A stretch of DNA of 64,000 bases from Chryseobacterium lathyri (GCF_030812195.1 NZ_JAUSSF010000003.1:310001-374000), one strand, 5' to 3'; positions 54,414 through 63,634 are shown, numbered from the stretch's first letter. Translations and numbers: made by a program. Notes: a model not told the origin generated them from the sequence alone.

Positions 54414-57215
54414 ATGAAAAATAGACTGGCGGTTTTCTCATTATTTATTGTCCAGATTATATATTCCCAGAATTATTCCCAATATGTAAATCCTTTTATA
54501 GGAACGGGAGGTCATGGCCACACTTTTCCCGGAGCCACTGCTCCGTTTGGAATGGTACAGCTTTCACCTGATACAAGGATAGACGGGAGTTGGGACGGAT
54601 GCAGCGGCTATCATTATTCGGATTCTGTGATCTATGGCTTTTCCCATACGCATCTCAATGGAACAGGAGTTTCGGATTACGGGGATATCATGCTGATGCC
54701 AACGATGGGAAATTCGAGCCTGAATTACAAAGATTATTCTTCTAAGTTTTCGCATAAAAATGAAAAAGCTTCTGCAGGATTTTATTCTGTCAAATTAGAT
54801 AAAAACAATATTGATGTCCGTCTGACCACTACCAAAAGAGTCGGCTACCACGAATACACCTTTAACAATTCCGGAAAGGCCAATATCATTCTGGACCTCA
54901 ACCACCGGGATAAGCTTCTGGAAGGTGAAGTAAAGATTATTGATGATAAAACCATTGAAGTTTTCAGAAGAAGTGAAGCCTGGGCAGCCAATCAGTATAT
55001 CTACGCCAGAATTGAATTTTCAAAACCCATGAAAATCTCCAAAAAAGAGGTTAACGGAAAGCAGGAGGACAAACTTTTCACAGGAACAAAACTGGCTCTG
55101 GCATTTTCAGCAGATGTAAAGAAAGGAGAGAAGATCAATGTAAAAGTAGCCATTTCTCCGACAGGTTATGAAGGAACAGGAAAAAACATGCTGGCGGAAG
55201 GAAAATCCAATGATTTTGAAACCGTAAGAAAACAGGCCGAAACTGATTGGAACAACGAGCTTTCAAAAATTGAGGTTAAATCTGATGATAAGGATAAACT
55301 TTCAATCTTCTACACAGCTCTTTACCATGTTTTTACCCAACCGAATATCAATATGGATGTGGATGGAAAATACAGAGGCCGCGATAACAAACTCTACACT
55401 ACTAATGGACCTGATTATTACTCCGTCTTCTCACTCTGGGATACATTCAGAGCTGCCCATCCGCTGATGACGCTGATCGACAGAAAGAGAACAGCAGATT
55501 TCATCAATACGTTCATCAAACAGTACGAGCAGGGCGGAAAGCTTCCCGTTTGGGAGTTGGCTTCCAATGAAACGGAATGTATGATCGGCTACCATTCTGT
55601 TTCTGTAATTGCAGATGCAATGGCGAAAGGTATCCAGGGATTTGATTATGAAAAAGCATTCCAAGCATCTAAAAATTCTGCCATGCTGGATATTTTCGGT
55701 TTAAATGCTTATAAACAGAACAATTACATCAGTATTGATGATGAGCATGAAAGTGTTTCGAAAACGGTAGAATACGCCTATGATGATTGGTGCATTGCCC
55801 AAATGGCTAAAATTTTAGGCAAAAAAGAAGATTATCAGCATTTCATGAAACGTTCGCAGAACTGGAAAAACCTTTACAATCCTAACAACGGTTTTATACA
55901 GCCCAGAAAGAATGGAAACTGGTATGAGCCTTTTGACCCAAGGGAAGTGAACAATAATTATACAGAAGGAAATTCATGGCATTACTCTTATTCTGTGCAG
56001 CAGGATATTCCGGGGCTGATTGCTGTACACGGCGGAAAAGAAAAATTTGAGCAGTTCATTGATGCTATTTTCGCAGCACCAGAAAAAACAACGGGAAGAG
56101 AGCAGGCAGACATCACAGGACTGATGGGACAATATGCTCAGGGGAATGAACCGAGCCATCATATTGCTTATTTATACAATTATGTAGGGAAACCGGAAAA
56201 GACAGATGCCAAGATCAAATATATCCTTGATCATTTTTATAAAAATACTCCGGACGGCCTTATCGGAAATGAAGACTGCGGCCAGATGAGTGCATGGTAC
56301 ATCTTAAGCTCACTGGGCATTTATTCTGTAACGCCGGGATTACCTGAATGGCAGACGACAACGCCGTATTTCGATGAGGTTAAAATTCATCTGGAAGACG
56401 GTACCACGAAAGTGATCACGAAGAATACCAGTAAATCCGAGCTTCAAAAATTAGGGTTTGAAAACAGTAAACCGTCAAAGGATTTTAAATATACACAGCT
56501 GACTCCGGCACCGGTTATTGCCTCCGACAGAATCTTCGATTTTTCTGCAAAAGTACAGATCACTCCTCTGAATCCGGCTGATAAAGTATATTATATGACC
56601 TTAAGTGATAGTGATGCCAATGTAAGAAAGACCTTCACTACCTATAAAGGGCCTTTCACTATCAGCAAGACCACTCAGGTCCTCGCCTATTCGGAAAGAA
56701 ATGGTGAAAAAAGCTCAGTTACGGTAGCCAATTTCAACAGAAGGCCTAACTATTGGGATATTACCATCAATTCAAAAGTTAATCCACAATATACCGCCAC
56801 TGGAAAACTGGCATTGATTGACGGTATCAACGGTGATGTGAACTGGAGAAAAGGTGAATGGCATGGCTATCAGGGACAGGATTTTGAAGCGGTAATTGAT
56901 TTAAAGTCACCTCAGCAGATTACAAAATTATCATCCACTTATCTTCAGGACAGCAAAGCCTGGATCTTAATGCCTGAAAAAGTAGAATATTATGCTTCCA
57001 TGAACGGGAAAGACTTTGTCCTTCTGAAAACTTTAGATAATACCATAGATCCTAAAGATGAAAAAGTACAGATCAAGGATTTCGGAACAGAAATTCTTCC
57101 GACGGAAACCCGATACATCAAAGTAAAAGCGTACTACTACGGAAAACTTCCGGAGTGGCACCAAGGGGCCGGCGGTGAGGCTTATATCTTTATTGATGAG
57201 ATTTCTGTGAAATAG
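54414..57215 (+). CDS. GH92-family alpha-mannosidase-like glycosidase
   Basis: A 933-residue exported enzyme. Signal peptide (about 1-18, ending IIYSQ), N-terminal beta domain opening YVNPFIGTGGHGHTFPGATA, then the catalytic (alpha/alpha)6 part. The catalytic motifs are GNEPSHH (about 577-583, with the acid Glu at 579) and GNEDCGQMSAWYILSSLGIY (about 618-637, with the base Asp 621). A C-terminal domain of about 200 residues includes a carbohydrate-binding discoidin-like part (GINGDVNWRKGEWHGYQGQD onward). GH92 enzymes are calcium-dependent exo-alpha-mannosidases that trim N-glycans. No SusCD pair is next to it. There is no T9SS tail, so it is likely periplasmic. Confidence 0.93.
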   Translation: MKNRLAVFSLFIVQIIYSQNYSQYVNPFIGTGGHGHTFPGATAPFGMVQLSPDTRIDGSWDGCSGYHYSDSVIYGFSHTHLNGTGVSDYGDIMLMPTMGNSSLNYKDYSSKFSHKNEKASAGFYSVKLDKNNIDVRLTTTKRVGYHEYTFNNSGKANIILDLNHRDKLLEGEVKIIDDKTIEVFRRSEAWAANQYIYARIEFSKPMKISKKEVNGKQEDKLFTGTKLALAFSADVKKGEKINVKVAISPTGYEGTGKNMLAEGKSNDFETVRKQAETDWNNELSKIEVKSDDKDKLSIFYTALYHVFTQPNINMDVDGKYRGRDNKLYTTNGPDYYSVFSLWDTFRAAHPLMTLIDRKRTADFINTFIKQYEQGGKLPVWELASNETECMIGYHSVSVIADAMAKGIQGFDYEKAFQASKNSAMLDIFGLNAYKQNNYISIDDEHESVSKTVEYAYDDWCIAQMAKILGKKEDYQHFMKRSQNWKNLYNPNNGFIQPRKNGNWYEPFDPREVNNNYTEGNSWHYSYSVQQDIPGLIAVHGGKEKFEQFIDAIFAAPEKTTGREQADITGLMGQYAQGNEPSHHIAYLYNYVGKPEKTDAKIKYILDHFYKNTPDGLIGNEDCGQMSAWYILSSLGIYSVTPGLPEWQTTTPYFDEVKIHLEDGTTKVITKNTSKSELQKLGFENSKPSKDFKYTQLTPAPVIASDRIFDFSAKVQITPLNPADKVYYMTLSDSDANVRKTFTTYKGPFTISKTTQVLAYSERNGEKSSVTVANFNRRPNYWDITINSKVNPQYTATGKLALIDGINGDVNWRKGEWHGYQGQDFEAVIDLKSPQQITKLSSTYLQDSKAWILMPEKVEYYASMNGKDFVLLKTLDNTIDPKDEKVQIKDFGTEILPTETRYIKVKAYYYGKLPEWHQGAGGEAYIFIDEISVK

Positions 57216-57331
57216 TTGGGAGGGAAGTCTGAGGATTTCTGAATCTTGGTTTTATTATCACCGGATTAAACATCTATACAATAACGATCAGAAGTAGATT
57301 AACAAACAGCAACTTCTATCTTCCTAAATAA

Positions 57332-57369
57332 AAAGAAAGCCCTTTGAAAAATTCAAAGGGCTTTCTTTT
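57332..57369. terminator. Bidirectional terminator between GH92 and PhyH genes
   Basis: A long stem AAAGAAAGCCCTTTGAA and its complement around an AAA loop, with A/T tails that suit both convergent genes. Confidence 0.88.
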
Positions 57370-57430
57370 ATAAAGATTCTTCACATTTGAGATCCTGAAA
57401 TCTATATTCTGCCTCTGGCCGATGCATGTT

Positions 57431-58153
57431 TTAATTCATCCTCTCAGACCATTGCAATTCTTCAGGCAGTTCCATATCAGAAAATTCTATATGAATCACT
57501 CTTCTCCTCCTCCCATCTGTTGTTCTGTTCGAACCGTGAAGCGTAAGGGGTTTCATAATCATAATACCGCCCTTCTGTACATCACAGATTTTTTCCGTTT
57601 CCGTACTCCAGTCTATGGTTTCCGGTCTGTAGATTCCTTTGGTGTGAGATCCCGGGATGACTTTCAATGCTCCGTTATATTCATCCGTATCATCCAGGTG
57701 AATCCTGATGGTACATATATTTTCAAGAAACGGAAGAGGTGGCTGTACAGCAAACTGATCGTTCTTGGTTGTCCATGGCCCGAAGCCCTGCATTTCCAGC
57801 TTTTTATCCACAGAAATCGTCAGATCCTGATGATAGGCCACATACCAGTTTGAGGTTTCCGGTTTGTCAAAATAAATACTTTTTACGGCAAAATATTTTT
57901 CTCCGAAGAGTTTTCTTACAATGGTTTTAATGGTATCGTTAAATATGAGGTCTTTAACTTCCGGAACTTCCTTCAGGAACTGTCTTACAGCAAAAAGGTC
58001 ATCAGATTTTCTAAAATTCTTTCTCGAGTTATCAGCATTCTGAATGCTCTTTGCGATCTTTTCAATCTCATCATCAGAAAAGACCGAATTGATTACGGTA
58101 AGGCCTTTTTCAAAGAAATATTGTTTATGATTCTCTATATATTGTTTTGTCAT
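57431..58153 (-). CDS. Phytanoyl-CoA dioxygenase (PhyH)-like oxygenase
   Basis: A 240-residue iron and 2-oxoglutarate-dependent dioxygenase. Iron ligands are H108 and D110 (VAYHQDLTIS) and H206 (LTLHGSNRTT); the oxoglutarate arginine is in GRRRRVIHIEF (about 215-218). IHLDDTDEYNGALKVIPGSHTKG (about 151-173) is the PhyH signature. The family hydroxylates a range of lipids, amino acids and small metabolites; the substrate cannot be told. It lies 6 bases after the dicarboxylate symporter on the same strand, so uptake of an acidic substrate or of 2-oxoglutarate is possible. Confidence 0.88.
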   Translation of the reverse strand: MTKQYIENHKQYFFEKGLTVINSVFSDDEIEKIAKSIQNADNSRKNFRKSDDLFAVRQFLKEVPEVKDLIFNDTIKTIVRKLFGEKYFAVKSIYFDKPETSNWYVAYHQDLTISVDKKLEMQGFGPWTTKNDQFAVQPPLPFLENICTIRIHLDDTDEYNGALKVIPGSHTKGIYRPETIDWSTETEKICDVQKGGIMIMKPLTLHGSNRTTDGRRRRVIHIEFSDMELPEELQWSERMN

Positions 58154-58159
58154 GTGCGA

Positions 58160-59410
58160 TTATACTTCCTGAGGTGTATTTTCAAGCTGTCCTTCCCATT
58201 TGGAAACAGCAGAAGTTGCCAATGCATTTCCTAATACATTCGTCATACTTCTTCCCATATCACAGAAATGGTCGATTGGCAGGATCAAGGCGATACCTTC
58301 CGGCGGAATTCCAAACATAGAACAGGTTGCCACAATGATTACCAAAGAAGCTCTCGGAACTCCGGCAATTCCTTTTGAGGTAAGCATTAAAACTAAAAGC
58401 ATTGTGATCTGCTGCCCAATTTCCATTTCAATGCCATAGATTTGGGCTATGAAGATGGAAGCAAAGGTCATATACATCATACTTCCGTCAAGGTTAAATG
58501 AATATCCTAAAGGCAGGATGAAGGATACTACTCTGTTATTACATCCGAATTTTTCCAGCTCTTCCACCAATTTAGGGAAAACAGCTTCTGAACTCGTTGT
58601 TGAAAAAGCAATCAGTAACGGAGCTTTTATTCTTTTGAGCAATTCGAAAAGACGGTTTCCTAAGATCAAATAGCCTACCAATAAAAGAACAAGCCAAAGT
58701 ACCCCCAATGCAAAGAAAAAGTCTCTCAGGTAAATTGCATAAACTTTGAATATTTCGAACCCGTTCATGGCCACTACTGCAGCAATGGCTCCCAAAACCC
58801 CAAGTGGTGCAAACCACATGATATAACCTACCATTTTAAGGATGGCATGGGCAATAATATCAAAAAGCTTAACCACAGGCTTTGAATATTCTTCTCCCAG
58901 ATTAGCAAGAGCTACCCCAAACATAATGGAAAAAACAACAATCTGCAGTACCTCATTGGTGGCAAAAGCTTCAAATAAACTTTTAGGGATCATATGTTTT
59001 ACAAAGTCTTCCAATGAAAAACCTTTACTGCTTTTTAAAAGATCTTCTGCAGCTGCTGCATCCTGGATAGGCAGTTTTGTTACATGTCCCGGCTCAAGCC
59101 AGTTAACCAATATCAGCCCTATAAAAAGAGAAACCAATGAAGCACTAATAAACCACAACATTGCTTTCGTTCCTACCCTTCCAATCATTTTGATATCGCT
59201 CATTTTGGCAATTCCCACGACAAGCGTGGTAAAAACCAGCGGTGCGATAATCATCTGTACCAGCCTGATAAAAACAGTTCCCAGCAATTTGATATTTTTG
59301 GAAAAGGGTTCTGCACTTTCGGGATACTGTACATGTACAAGACCTCCGATTCCTACTCCCAGGATAAGTGCAATGATAATGGCAATAAAAAGTTTATTTT
59401 GTCCTTTCAT
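58160..59410 (-). CDS. Dicarboxylate/amino acid:cation symporter (DAACS family)
   Basis: A 416-residue inner-membrane transporter of the GltP/DctA family with about eight membrane helices and two re-entrant loops. The re-entrant serine-rich loop is FSTTSSEAVFPKLVEEL (about 291-307), the helix 7 motif is GYSFNLDGSMMYMTFASIF (about 325-343, the NMDGT-like part written NLDGS), and the helix 8 region PIDHFCDMGRSMTNVLGNA (about 380-398) carries the substrate-binding Asp and Arg/Asn. It imports aspartate, glutamate or C4-dicarboxylates with H+ or Na+. The PhyH gene follows 6 bases later. Confidence 0.93.
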   Translation of the reverse strand: MKGQNKLFIAIIIALILGVGIGGLVHVQYPESAEPFSKNIKLLGTVFIRLVQMIIAPLVFTTLVVGIAKMSDIKMIGRVGTKAMLWFISASLVSLFIGLILVNWLEPGHVTKLPIQDAAAAEDLLKSSKGFSLEDFVKHMIPKSLFEAFATNEVLQIVVFSIMFGVALANLGEEYSKPVVKLFDIIAHAILKMVGYIMWFAPLGVLGAIAAVVAMNGFEIFKVYAIYLRDFFFALGVLWLVLLLVGYLILGNRLFELLKRIKAPLLIAFSTTSSEAVFPKLVEELEKFGCNNRVVSFILPLGYSFNLDGSMMYMTFASIFIAQIYGIEMEIGQQITMLLVLMLTSKGIAGVPRASLVIIVATCSMFGIPPEGIALILPIDHFCDMGRSMTNVLGNALATSAVSKWEGQLENTPQEV

Positions 59411-59572
59411 ATATGTAGTTCAATTCCCGCAAATATAATAGTTTTTCAATTGGTATAAGATTTTGTCTGAATTCAGTTAAGATTTAGTTAAATTTATAAT
59501 ACATTAAAATTAAATCGCTGATTCCTAAAATATTGTAAAAAATTTAAGAAACATTTATTGAGCTTTTATTAT

Positions 59573-59600
59573 TTTGGTACAAATTTTATTATTACATTTG
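59573..59600 (+). promoter_or_regulatory. Promoter candidate for the BON lipoprotein gene
   Basis: TTTG at 59573-59576 and TACATTTG at 59593-59600 fit the Bacteroidota -33 TTTG and -7 TAnnTTTG boxes, though the 16-base gap is a little short. The ATG follows 33 bases after the -7 box. Confidence 0.5.
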
Positions 59601-59632
59601 ATTGTATTAACAACATTAATAAATATACAACT

Positions 59633-60121
59633 ATGAAAAAAACTATCGCAATGGCTGCATTAGCTGTAGCTATATCTTTTGGAGCGGTGTCTTGCAAAAA
59701 GAAAATTTCTGACGCCGATCTTCAAACTCAGGCTACAACTGTGGTAACTTCTAATCCCAATGCTTCTGTAGAAGTAAAAGAAGGAGTGGCTCATTTAAGC
59801 GGAACTTTCGCAGACCAGCAGTCTAAGGATGCCATGATTGCAAAATTAAAAGCTATCACAGGAGTCAAAGAAGTGATGGATATGTCTACTATAGCTGCAC
59901 CGGTTACAACTGCACCAGTGGAGACAGCATCTGCTGTAGATCCAGCAGTTCAGAAAAAAGTTCAGGATGCTGTGAAGGATTTCCCATCTGTGAAGGTAGA
60001 GGTTGTGAACGGACAACTTACACTTACAGGAAATGTTTCAGGCCTTCAGGCGAGAAAAATCAAAGAATCTGTAGATGCTTTGAAAATCGGAAAGTATAAC
60101 AATAACCTAGTGGTAAAATAA
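59633..60121 (+). CDS. Lipoprotein with two BON domains
   Basis: 162 residues from ATG 59633 (MKKTIAMAALAVAISFGAVSC, lipid cysteine 21). The open frame reaches back to 59558, but that part overlaps the promoter and starts with TTG. Two BON-like repeats follow: residues about 27-85 (LQTQATTVVTSNPNASVEVKEG, LSGTFADQQSKDAMIAKLKA, GVKEVMDM) and about 102-162 (VQKKVQDAVKDFPSVKVEVVNG, LTGNVSGLQARKIKESVDAL). BON domains bind phospholipid surfaces and occur in envelope stress proteins such as OsmY and DolP. It has its own promoter candidate and is followed 7 bases later by a BON-SH3 gene. Confidence 0.85.
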   Translation: MKKTIAMAALAVAISFGAVSCKKKISDADLQTQATTVVTSNPNASVEVKEGVAHLSGTFADQQSKDAMIAKLKAITGVKEVMDMSTIAAPVTTAPVETASAVDPAVQKKVQDAVKDFPSVKVEVVNGQLTLTGNVSGLQARKIKESVDALKIGKYNNNLVVK

Positions 60122-60128
60122 TTTTAAG

Positions 60129-60548
60129 ATGAGCACATTACAAGATAAATATTCAAGCGTAGTTTCAGCAGCACAGTCTGCAGGAATTTCTAATCTTCAG
60201 GTTCAGGAACAGGATGGTATTCTTTATGTTACTGGGAATGCTTCCAATACAGCAGCAAAAGATGCAGTATGGAATGCTTTAGGAACTATTGATTCTACCT
60301 ATTCAGCTTCAGATATCAATATTGATGTACAAGTGGCAGGATTAACTTCAGGTGCTTCTTTAACAGTAGCTACAGAGGATTCTAATCTTAACATCAGACA
60401 GGAGCCTTCTACTGAGGCTGCCGTAGTAGGAAAAGCTGCAAAAGGTTCATCGGTAACTTTGATCGAGCAGACTTCTGATGACTGGTGGAAAGTGAAAACT
60501 GATGACGGCCAAGAAGGTTATGCTTATTCAAGATATTTAAGAGCTTAA
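60129..60548 (+). CDS. BON-like plus bacterial SH3 domain protein
   Basis: A 139-residue protein without signal peptide. Residues about 4-70 form a BON-like unit (YSSVVSAAQSAGISNLQVQE, ILYVTGNASNTAAKDAVWNA), as in the lipoprotein gene before it; residues about 77-139 are an SH3b domain (LTVATEDSNLNIRQEPSTEA, VVGKAAKGSSVTLIEQ, DWWKVKTDDGQEGYAYSRYL). SH3b domains often bind cell-wall peptides, yet no export signal is visible, unlike its partner. The layout of a BON plus a C-terminal SH3b or LysM is known from LysM/BON proteins such as Kbp in E. coli, a cytoplasmic potassium-binding protein. Confidence 0.83.
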   Translation: MSTLQDKYSSVVSAAQSAGISNLQVQEQDGILYVTGNASNTAAKDAVWNALGTIDSTYSASDINIDVQVAGLTSGASLTVATEDSNLNIRQEPSTEAAVVGKAAKGSSVTLIEQTSDDWWKVKTDDGQEGYAYSRYLRA

Positions 60549-60588
60549 TTTTTTCAAAATATCAAACTTTTGAAAAAAATCAATACAG

Positions 60589-60615
60589 ACATCCCCAATT
60601 GGGGATGTTTTTTTA
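60589..60615 (+). terminator. Terminator of the BON operon
   Basis: ACATCCCC/GGGGATGT with an AATT loop, then seven T residues, 40 bases past the stop. Confidence 0.88.
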
Positions 60616-60737
60616 TAATATCCCTCAGTCAGTCAGATCCAGCAGGTGTTTTTGCTTTGGTCTTATCCTCTTCTATTTTCCATTGAAAGATGTATATGGG
60701 AGCCATTTTATTTCTAAATTAGCAGTAAATTTTATTT

Positions 60738-62597
60738 ATGAAGATCCATATTTCAATTTTATTTGTTTTCTTTTTTATCCTTGGAATTTCACAGAGTACA
60801 GACCAGAAGGATACTTTCGTAAAAGATAATTTCACCAAAAAGGAATTTTACATTCCGATGCGTGACGGTGTAAAGCTTTTCACAGCAGTATATGTTCCGA
60901 AAGATATTTCAAATAAGAACAAATATCCTTTCCTGATGCAGAGAACCTGCTACAGCATTGCTCCCTATGGTGAAAATGAATACAAAACCAAGCTGGGTCC
61001 TAACCAGTTCCTGATGAAGGATAAGTATATTTTTGTATTCCAGGATGTACGCGGAAGGTATATGAGTGAAGGAACTTTCACCAATATGACTCCTCAGATA
61101 GACCGCAAAACCAAAAAGGATGTGGATGAAAGTACAGATACATATGACACGATAGAATGGCTTTTGAAAAACATCAAGGATAATAACGGAAAGGCCGGTC
61201 AGTATGGAACTTCATATCCAGGATTTTATACTGCGGTAGGAATACTGGCACAGCATCCTGCTTTGGTAGCTTCGTCGCCTCAGGCTCCTATTTCGGATTT
61301 CTGGAATGATGATTTTCTTCATAACGGCAGATTTATGCTGGGGTATTTCAGAACTTTCCCGGTTTTCGGGATTCAGAAAACAAAACCAGAAAACAAAGCC
61401 TGGTATATGGATAGCTTCGTAAAGCAGACTTCTGAAGATGGCCTTAAGTTTTACAGGGATATGGGAACTTTAAAGGATGGTTATGAAAAATATTATAAAA
61501 ACAATTTCTTCATGACGGAGATCATGAATCATCCTAATTATGATGAATACTGGCAGAAAAGAAATCTTCTTCCCCATTTAAAGAATGTAAACCATGCAGT
61601 AATGACCGTTGGGGGTTGGTTTGATGCAGAAGATCTTTCAGGACCGCTGAATATTTACAAAACCATAGAAAAAACAAGTCCGAAAGCTAAAAATACCATC
61701 GTAATGGGTCCTTTCTCTCACGGAGCATGGGCGCAGGAGCAGGGAAAACATTTCCACAACCAGATCTATTTCGGAGATAGCATTGCAACCTATTACCAGA
61801 AGAATATTGAAACTAAATTTTTTAATCATTATTTAAAGGGAAACACGAAAGAAGATGCCGGGCTTCCGGAAGCTCTGATGTATGATACAGGATCTAAAGA
61901 ATGGAGAGAATTCTCCTCTTATCCTCCGAAGAATGCCCAGAAAATAAGTTTTTATTTAACTGACGGAGCATTGAAAAGAACAGCAGGACAGGGTTTTTCA
62001 GAATACTACAGCGACCCAAACAATCCTGTTTTAAGTTCCGACAATCTGAAAGATTTCAATGGTTTTACTCCTAAAAATTATATGTCAGAAGACCAGAGAT
62101 TTGCAGTAGGCAGACCGGACGTTTTGACATTTACAACGGATATTTTGACGGAAGATATCAGTTTTGCAGGAGAGATCATGGCTAAGCTGAATATTGCTAC
62201 CTCTTCTACAGATGCAGATTTTGCAGTAAAACTGATCGATGTTTATCCTGAAGACTTTAAACCTGCAGAAAAGAAAGATGGTGTGATCTATCCAAACTAT
62301 CATCAAATGGTAAGAAGTGAAATTATGCCAGCCAGATTCAGAAATTCCAGAGAAAAAGGAGAAGCGCTGGTACCTAACGAGAAAACTGCAGTGAATTTCA
62401 GACTGCAGGATGTGATGCATACTTTCAAAAAAGGACATAAGATCCAGATTCAGATCAGCAGCACATGGTGGCCGCTTTTTGCAATAAATCCTCAGAAATT
62501 CATGGAGAATCCAAATTTCGCTACGAAAGAAGATTATACGAAAGCTTTTATCAAAGTGTATAATGACAGTTCTATCGAAGCTGAAGTTTTGAAATAA
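60738..62597 (+). CDS. Exported CocE/NonD-family hydrolase
   Basis: A 619-residue protein with a signal peptide (about 1-18, ending ILGISQ). It is of the S15/CocE group: MRDGVKLFTAVYVPKD (about 42-57), DVRGRYMSEGTF (about 104-115), the nucleophile elbow GQYGTSYPGFY (serine 159), and DADFAVKLIDVYPEDF (about 494-509) in the C-terminal jelly-roll domain. The likely acid and base are D in VGGWFDAEDLSGPLNIY and H in GPFSHGAWAQEQ. Related exported proteins act as alpha-amino-acid ester hydrolases or X-Pro dipeptidyl peptidases. It stands alone. Confidence 0.88.
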   Translation: MKIHISILFVFFFILGISQSTDQKDTFVKDNFTKKEFYIPMRDGVKLFTAVYVPKDISNKNKYPFLMQRTCYSIAPYGENEYKTKLGPNQFLMKDKYIFVFQDVRGRYMSEGTFTNMTPQIDRKTKKDVDESTDTYDTIEWLLKNIKDNNGKAGQYGTSYPGFYTAVGILAQHPALVASSPQAPISDFWNDDFLHNGRFMLGYFRTFPVFGIQKTKPENKAWYMDSFVKQTSEDGLKFYRDMGTLKDGYEKYYKNNFFMTEIMNHPNYDEYWQKRNLLPHLKNVNHAVMTVGGWFDAEDLSGPLNIYKTIEKTSPKAKNTIVMGPFSHGAWAQEQGKHFHNQIYFGDSIATYYQKNIETKFFNHYLKGNTKEDAGLPEALMYDTGSKEWREFSSYPPKNAQKISFYLTDGALKRTAGQGFSEYYSDPNNPVLSSDNLKDFNGFTPKNYMSEDQRFAVGRPDVLTFTTDILTEDISFAGEIMAKLNIATSSTDADFAVKLIDVYPEDFKPAEKKDGVIYPNYHQMVRSEIMPARFRNSREKGEALVPNEKTAVNFRLQDVMHTFKKGHKIQIQISSTWWPLFAINPQKFMENPNFATKEDYTKAFIKVYNDSSIEAEVLK

Positions 62598-62609
62598 AAG
62601 CAAAATCCC

Positions 62610-62750
62610 GGTGACTTTGAGAACCTCAGTCATCAGGATTCATATTCATCTCTGCTTCTTAAAACGTAAAAGCCGATCGCTTCGAGAATCTTAGCGACCG
62701 ACTTTTTTTATATTTTGTAAGCTTTGGTGGCCGAGTCCCTCAAAGTCACC
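62610..62750. repeat. Nested inverted repeats between convergent genes, including a terminator
   Basis: A perfect 12-bp inverted repeat, GGTGACTTTGAG at 62610-62621 and CTCAAAGTCACC at 62739-62750, brackets about 117 bases. Inside it lies an imperfect hairpin (AGCCGATCGCT/AGCGACCGACT, about 62670-62705) that ends in seven T residues and can terminate the CocE gene. The outer repeat is not explained by a terminator. Confidence 0.55.
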
Positions 62751-62757
62751 AGAGTTT

Positions 62758-63369
62758 TTACTCTTCAATTGTCCTGAAAGTAAGATTTACCCTTGGTGTT
62801 TTTACTTTTGTTGTTGGAGGAAGCCTGTGCAGCCAGTTTTCCTGTGTTGTTCCTTTCATAATCAGCAAACTTCCGTTTTCCAAGAATATTTCCACTTTTT
62901 CCTTGGTCGTTTTATGTTTAAATAAAAACTTTCTTTCGGCGCCGAAAGTGAGGGAGGCAATTGCACCATGTTTTTTAAGATCGGTTTCGCCATCACTGTG
63001 GTAGGCCATTCCCTCACTTCCGTCGTGATATAGATTGAGAAGACAGGAATTGTAGGTTTCTCCGGAGACCTCTTCGCATTTTTTCTTTAATTCTAATAAT
63101 TCCGGAGTCCATAATTTTGCCAATTTTGTCCGTTTTGAATAGGTATATTCAAAGGCTTTTTCTCCGAACCATGCCACTTTTCTTTTCGTTAAAATTAATT
63201 TTCCGAAGATCACTGCTTCATCACTCTCCCAAGGAATCTGATTCAGCAAATAATCATAAAAAAAGTCGGATTTATCTTTACTGAAAACCGTTCCGTAATA
63301 GTGGACCGTTCCGTCATGCGGAAGGATATTCAAAGGATATTCTGATATTTCTTCAAACAGGCTGTTCAT
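62758..63369 (-). CDS. alkB: AlkB-like iron/2-oxoglutarate dioxygenase
   Basis: 203 residues from ATG 63369 (MNSLFEEISEYPLNILPHDG); the frame is open to 63450, but the added residues are an AT-rich hydrophobic string without family match. AlkB marks: NLYHDGSEGMAYHSDGE with iron ligands H124 and D126, H181 (NWLHRLP), and oxoglutarate arginines R193 and R199 (TPRVNLTFR). It repairs alkylated bases in DNA or RNA by oxidative demethylation. It lies 265 bases from an O6-alkylguanine-DNA alkyltransferase gene on the same strand; the two form an alkylation-repair neighbourhood, though a REP-like element lies between. Confidence 0.92.
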   Translation of the reverse strand: MNSLFEEISEYPLNILPHDGTVHYYGTVFSKDKSDFFYDYLLNQIPWESDEAVIFGKLILTKRKVAWFGEKAFEYTYSKRTKLAKLWTPELLELKKKCEEVSGETYNSCLLNLYHDGSEGMAYHSDGETDLKKHGAIASLTFGAERKFLFKHKTTKEKVEIFLENGSLLIMKGTTQENWLHRLPPTTKVKTPRVNLTFRTIEE

Positions 63370-63550
63370 GATTTTGATTTGTAAAAAATATAATGTATTG
63401 ATGATTTTTAATAATTTTTCAACCACAAAAGTCGCAAAAGTCTTTAACACTTTAGTTTTTTAAATTATTATTAAAACATTGAATAAAATGCACTTAAGAT
63501 TTTTATTCTGTAATAATATCTAAAATATGATTTGCAATATTTACATCAAT

Positions 63551-63604
63551 AGGAACGGACTTCAGTCCGTTTTATAAATAAAAAACACAATCTGGCTTTA
63601 GCCA
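63551..63604. repeat. REP-like pair of short palindromes
   Basis: AACGGACT-TC-AGTCCGTT (63554-63571) is followed 21 bases later by TGGCT-TT-AGCCA (63593-63604). The reverse strand reads TGGCTAAAGCCA ... ACGGACTGAAGTCCGT, a kind of doubled small palindrome that I associate with dispersed repeats in flavobacterial genomes. A mobile-repeat origin is inferred. It accounts for most of the structure in the 265-base gap between alkB and the alkyltransferase gene. Confidence 0.55.
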
Positions 63605-63634
63605 AAACTTAAATCAGATTAAGGTAAACAAAAT

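Noticed and set aside
59558..59632. Upstream extension of the BON lipoprotein
   Set aside because: It would put residues before a clean lipoprotein signal and covers the promoter boxes.
62085..62633. A 182-residue minus-strand frame
   Set aside because: It is antisense to the CocE-like hydrolase, rich in Phe, Ile, His and Cys as shadows are.
63370..63450. Upstream extension of AlkB
   Set aside because: The extra residues are AT-rich and hydrophobic without family match; the known start pattern begins at 63369.
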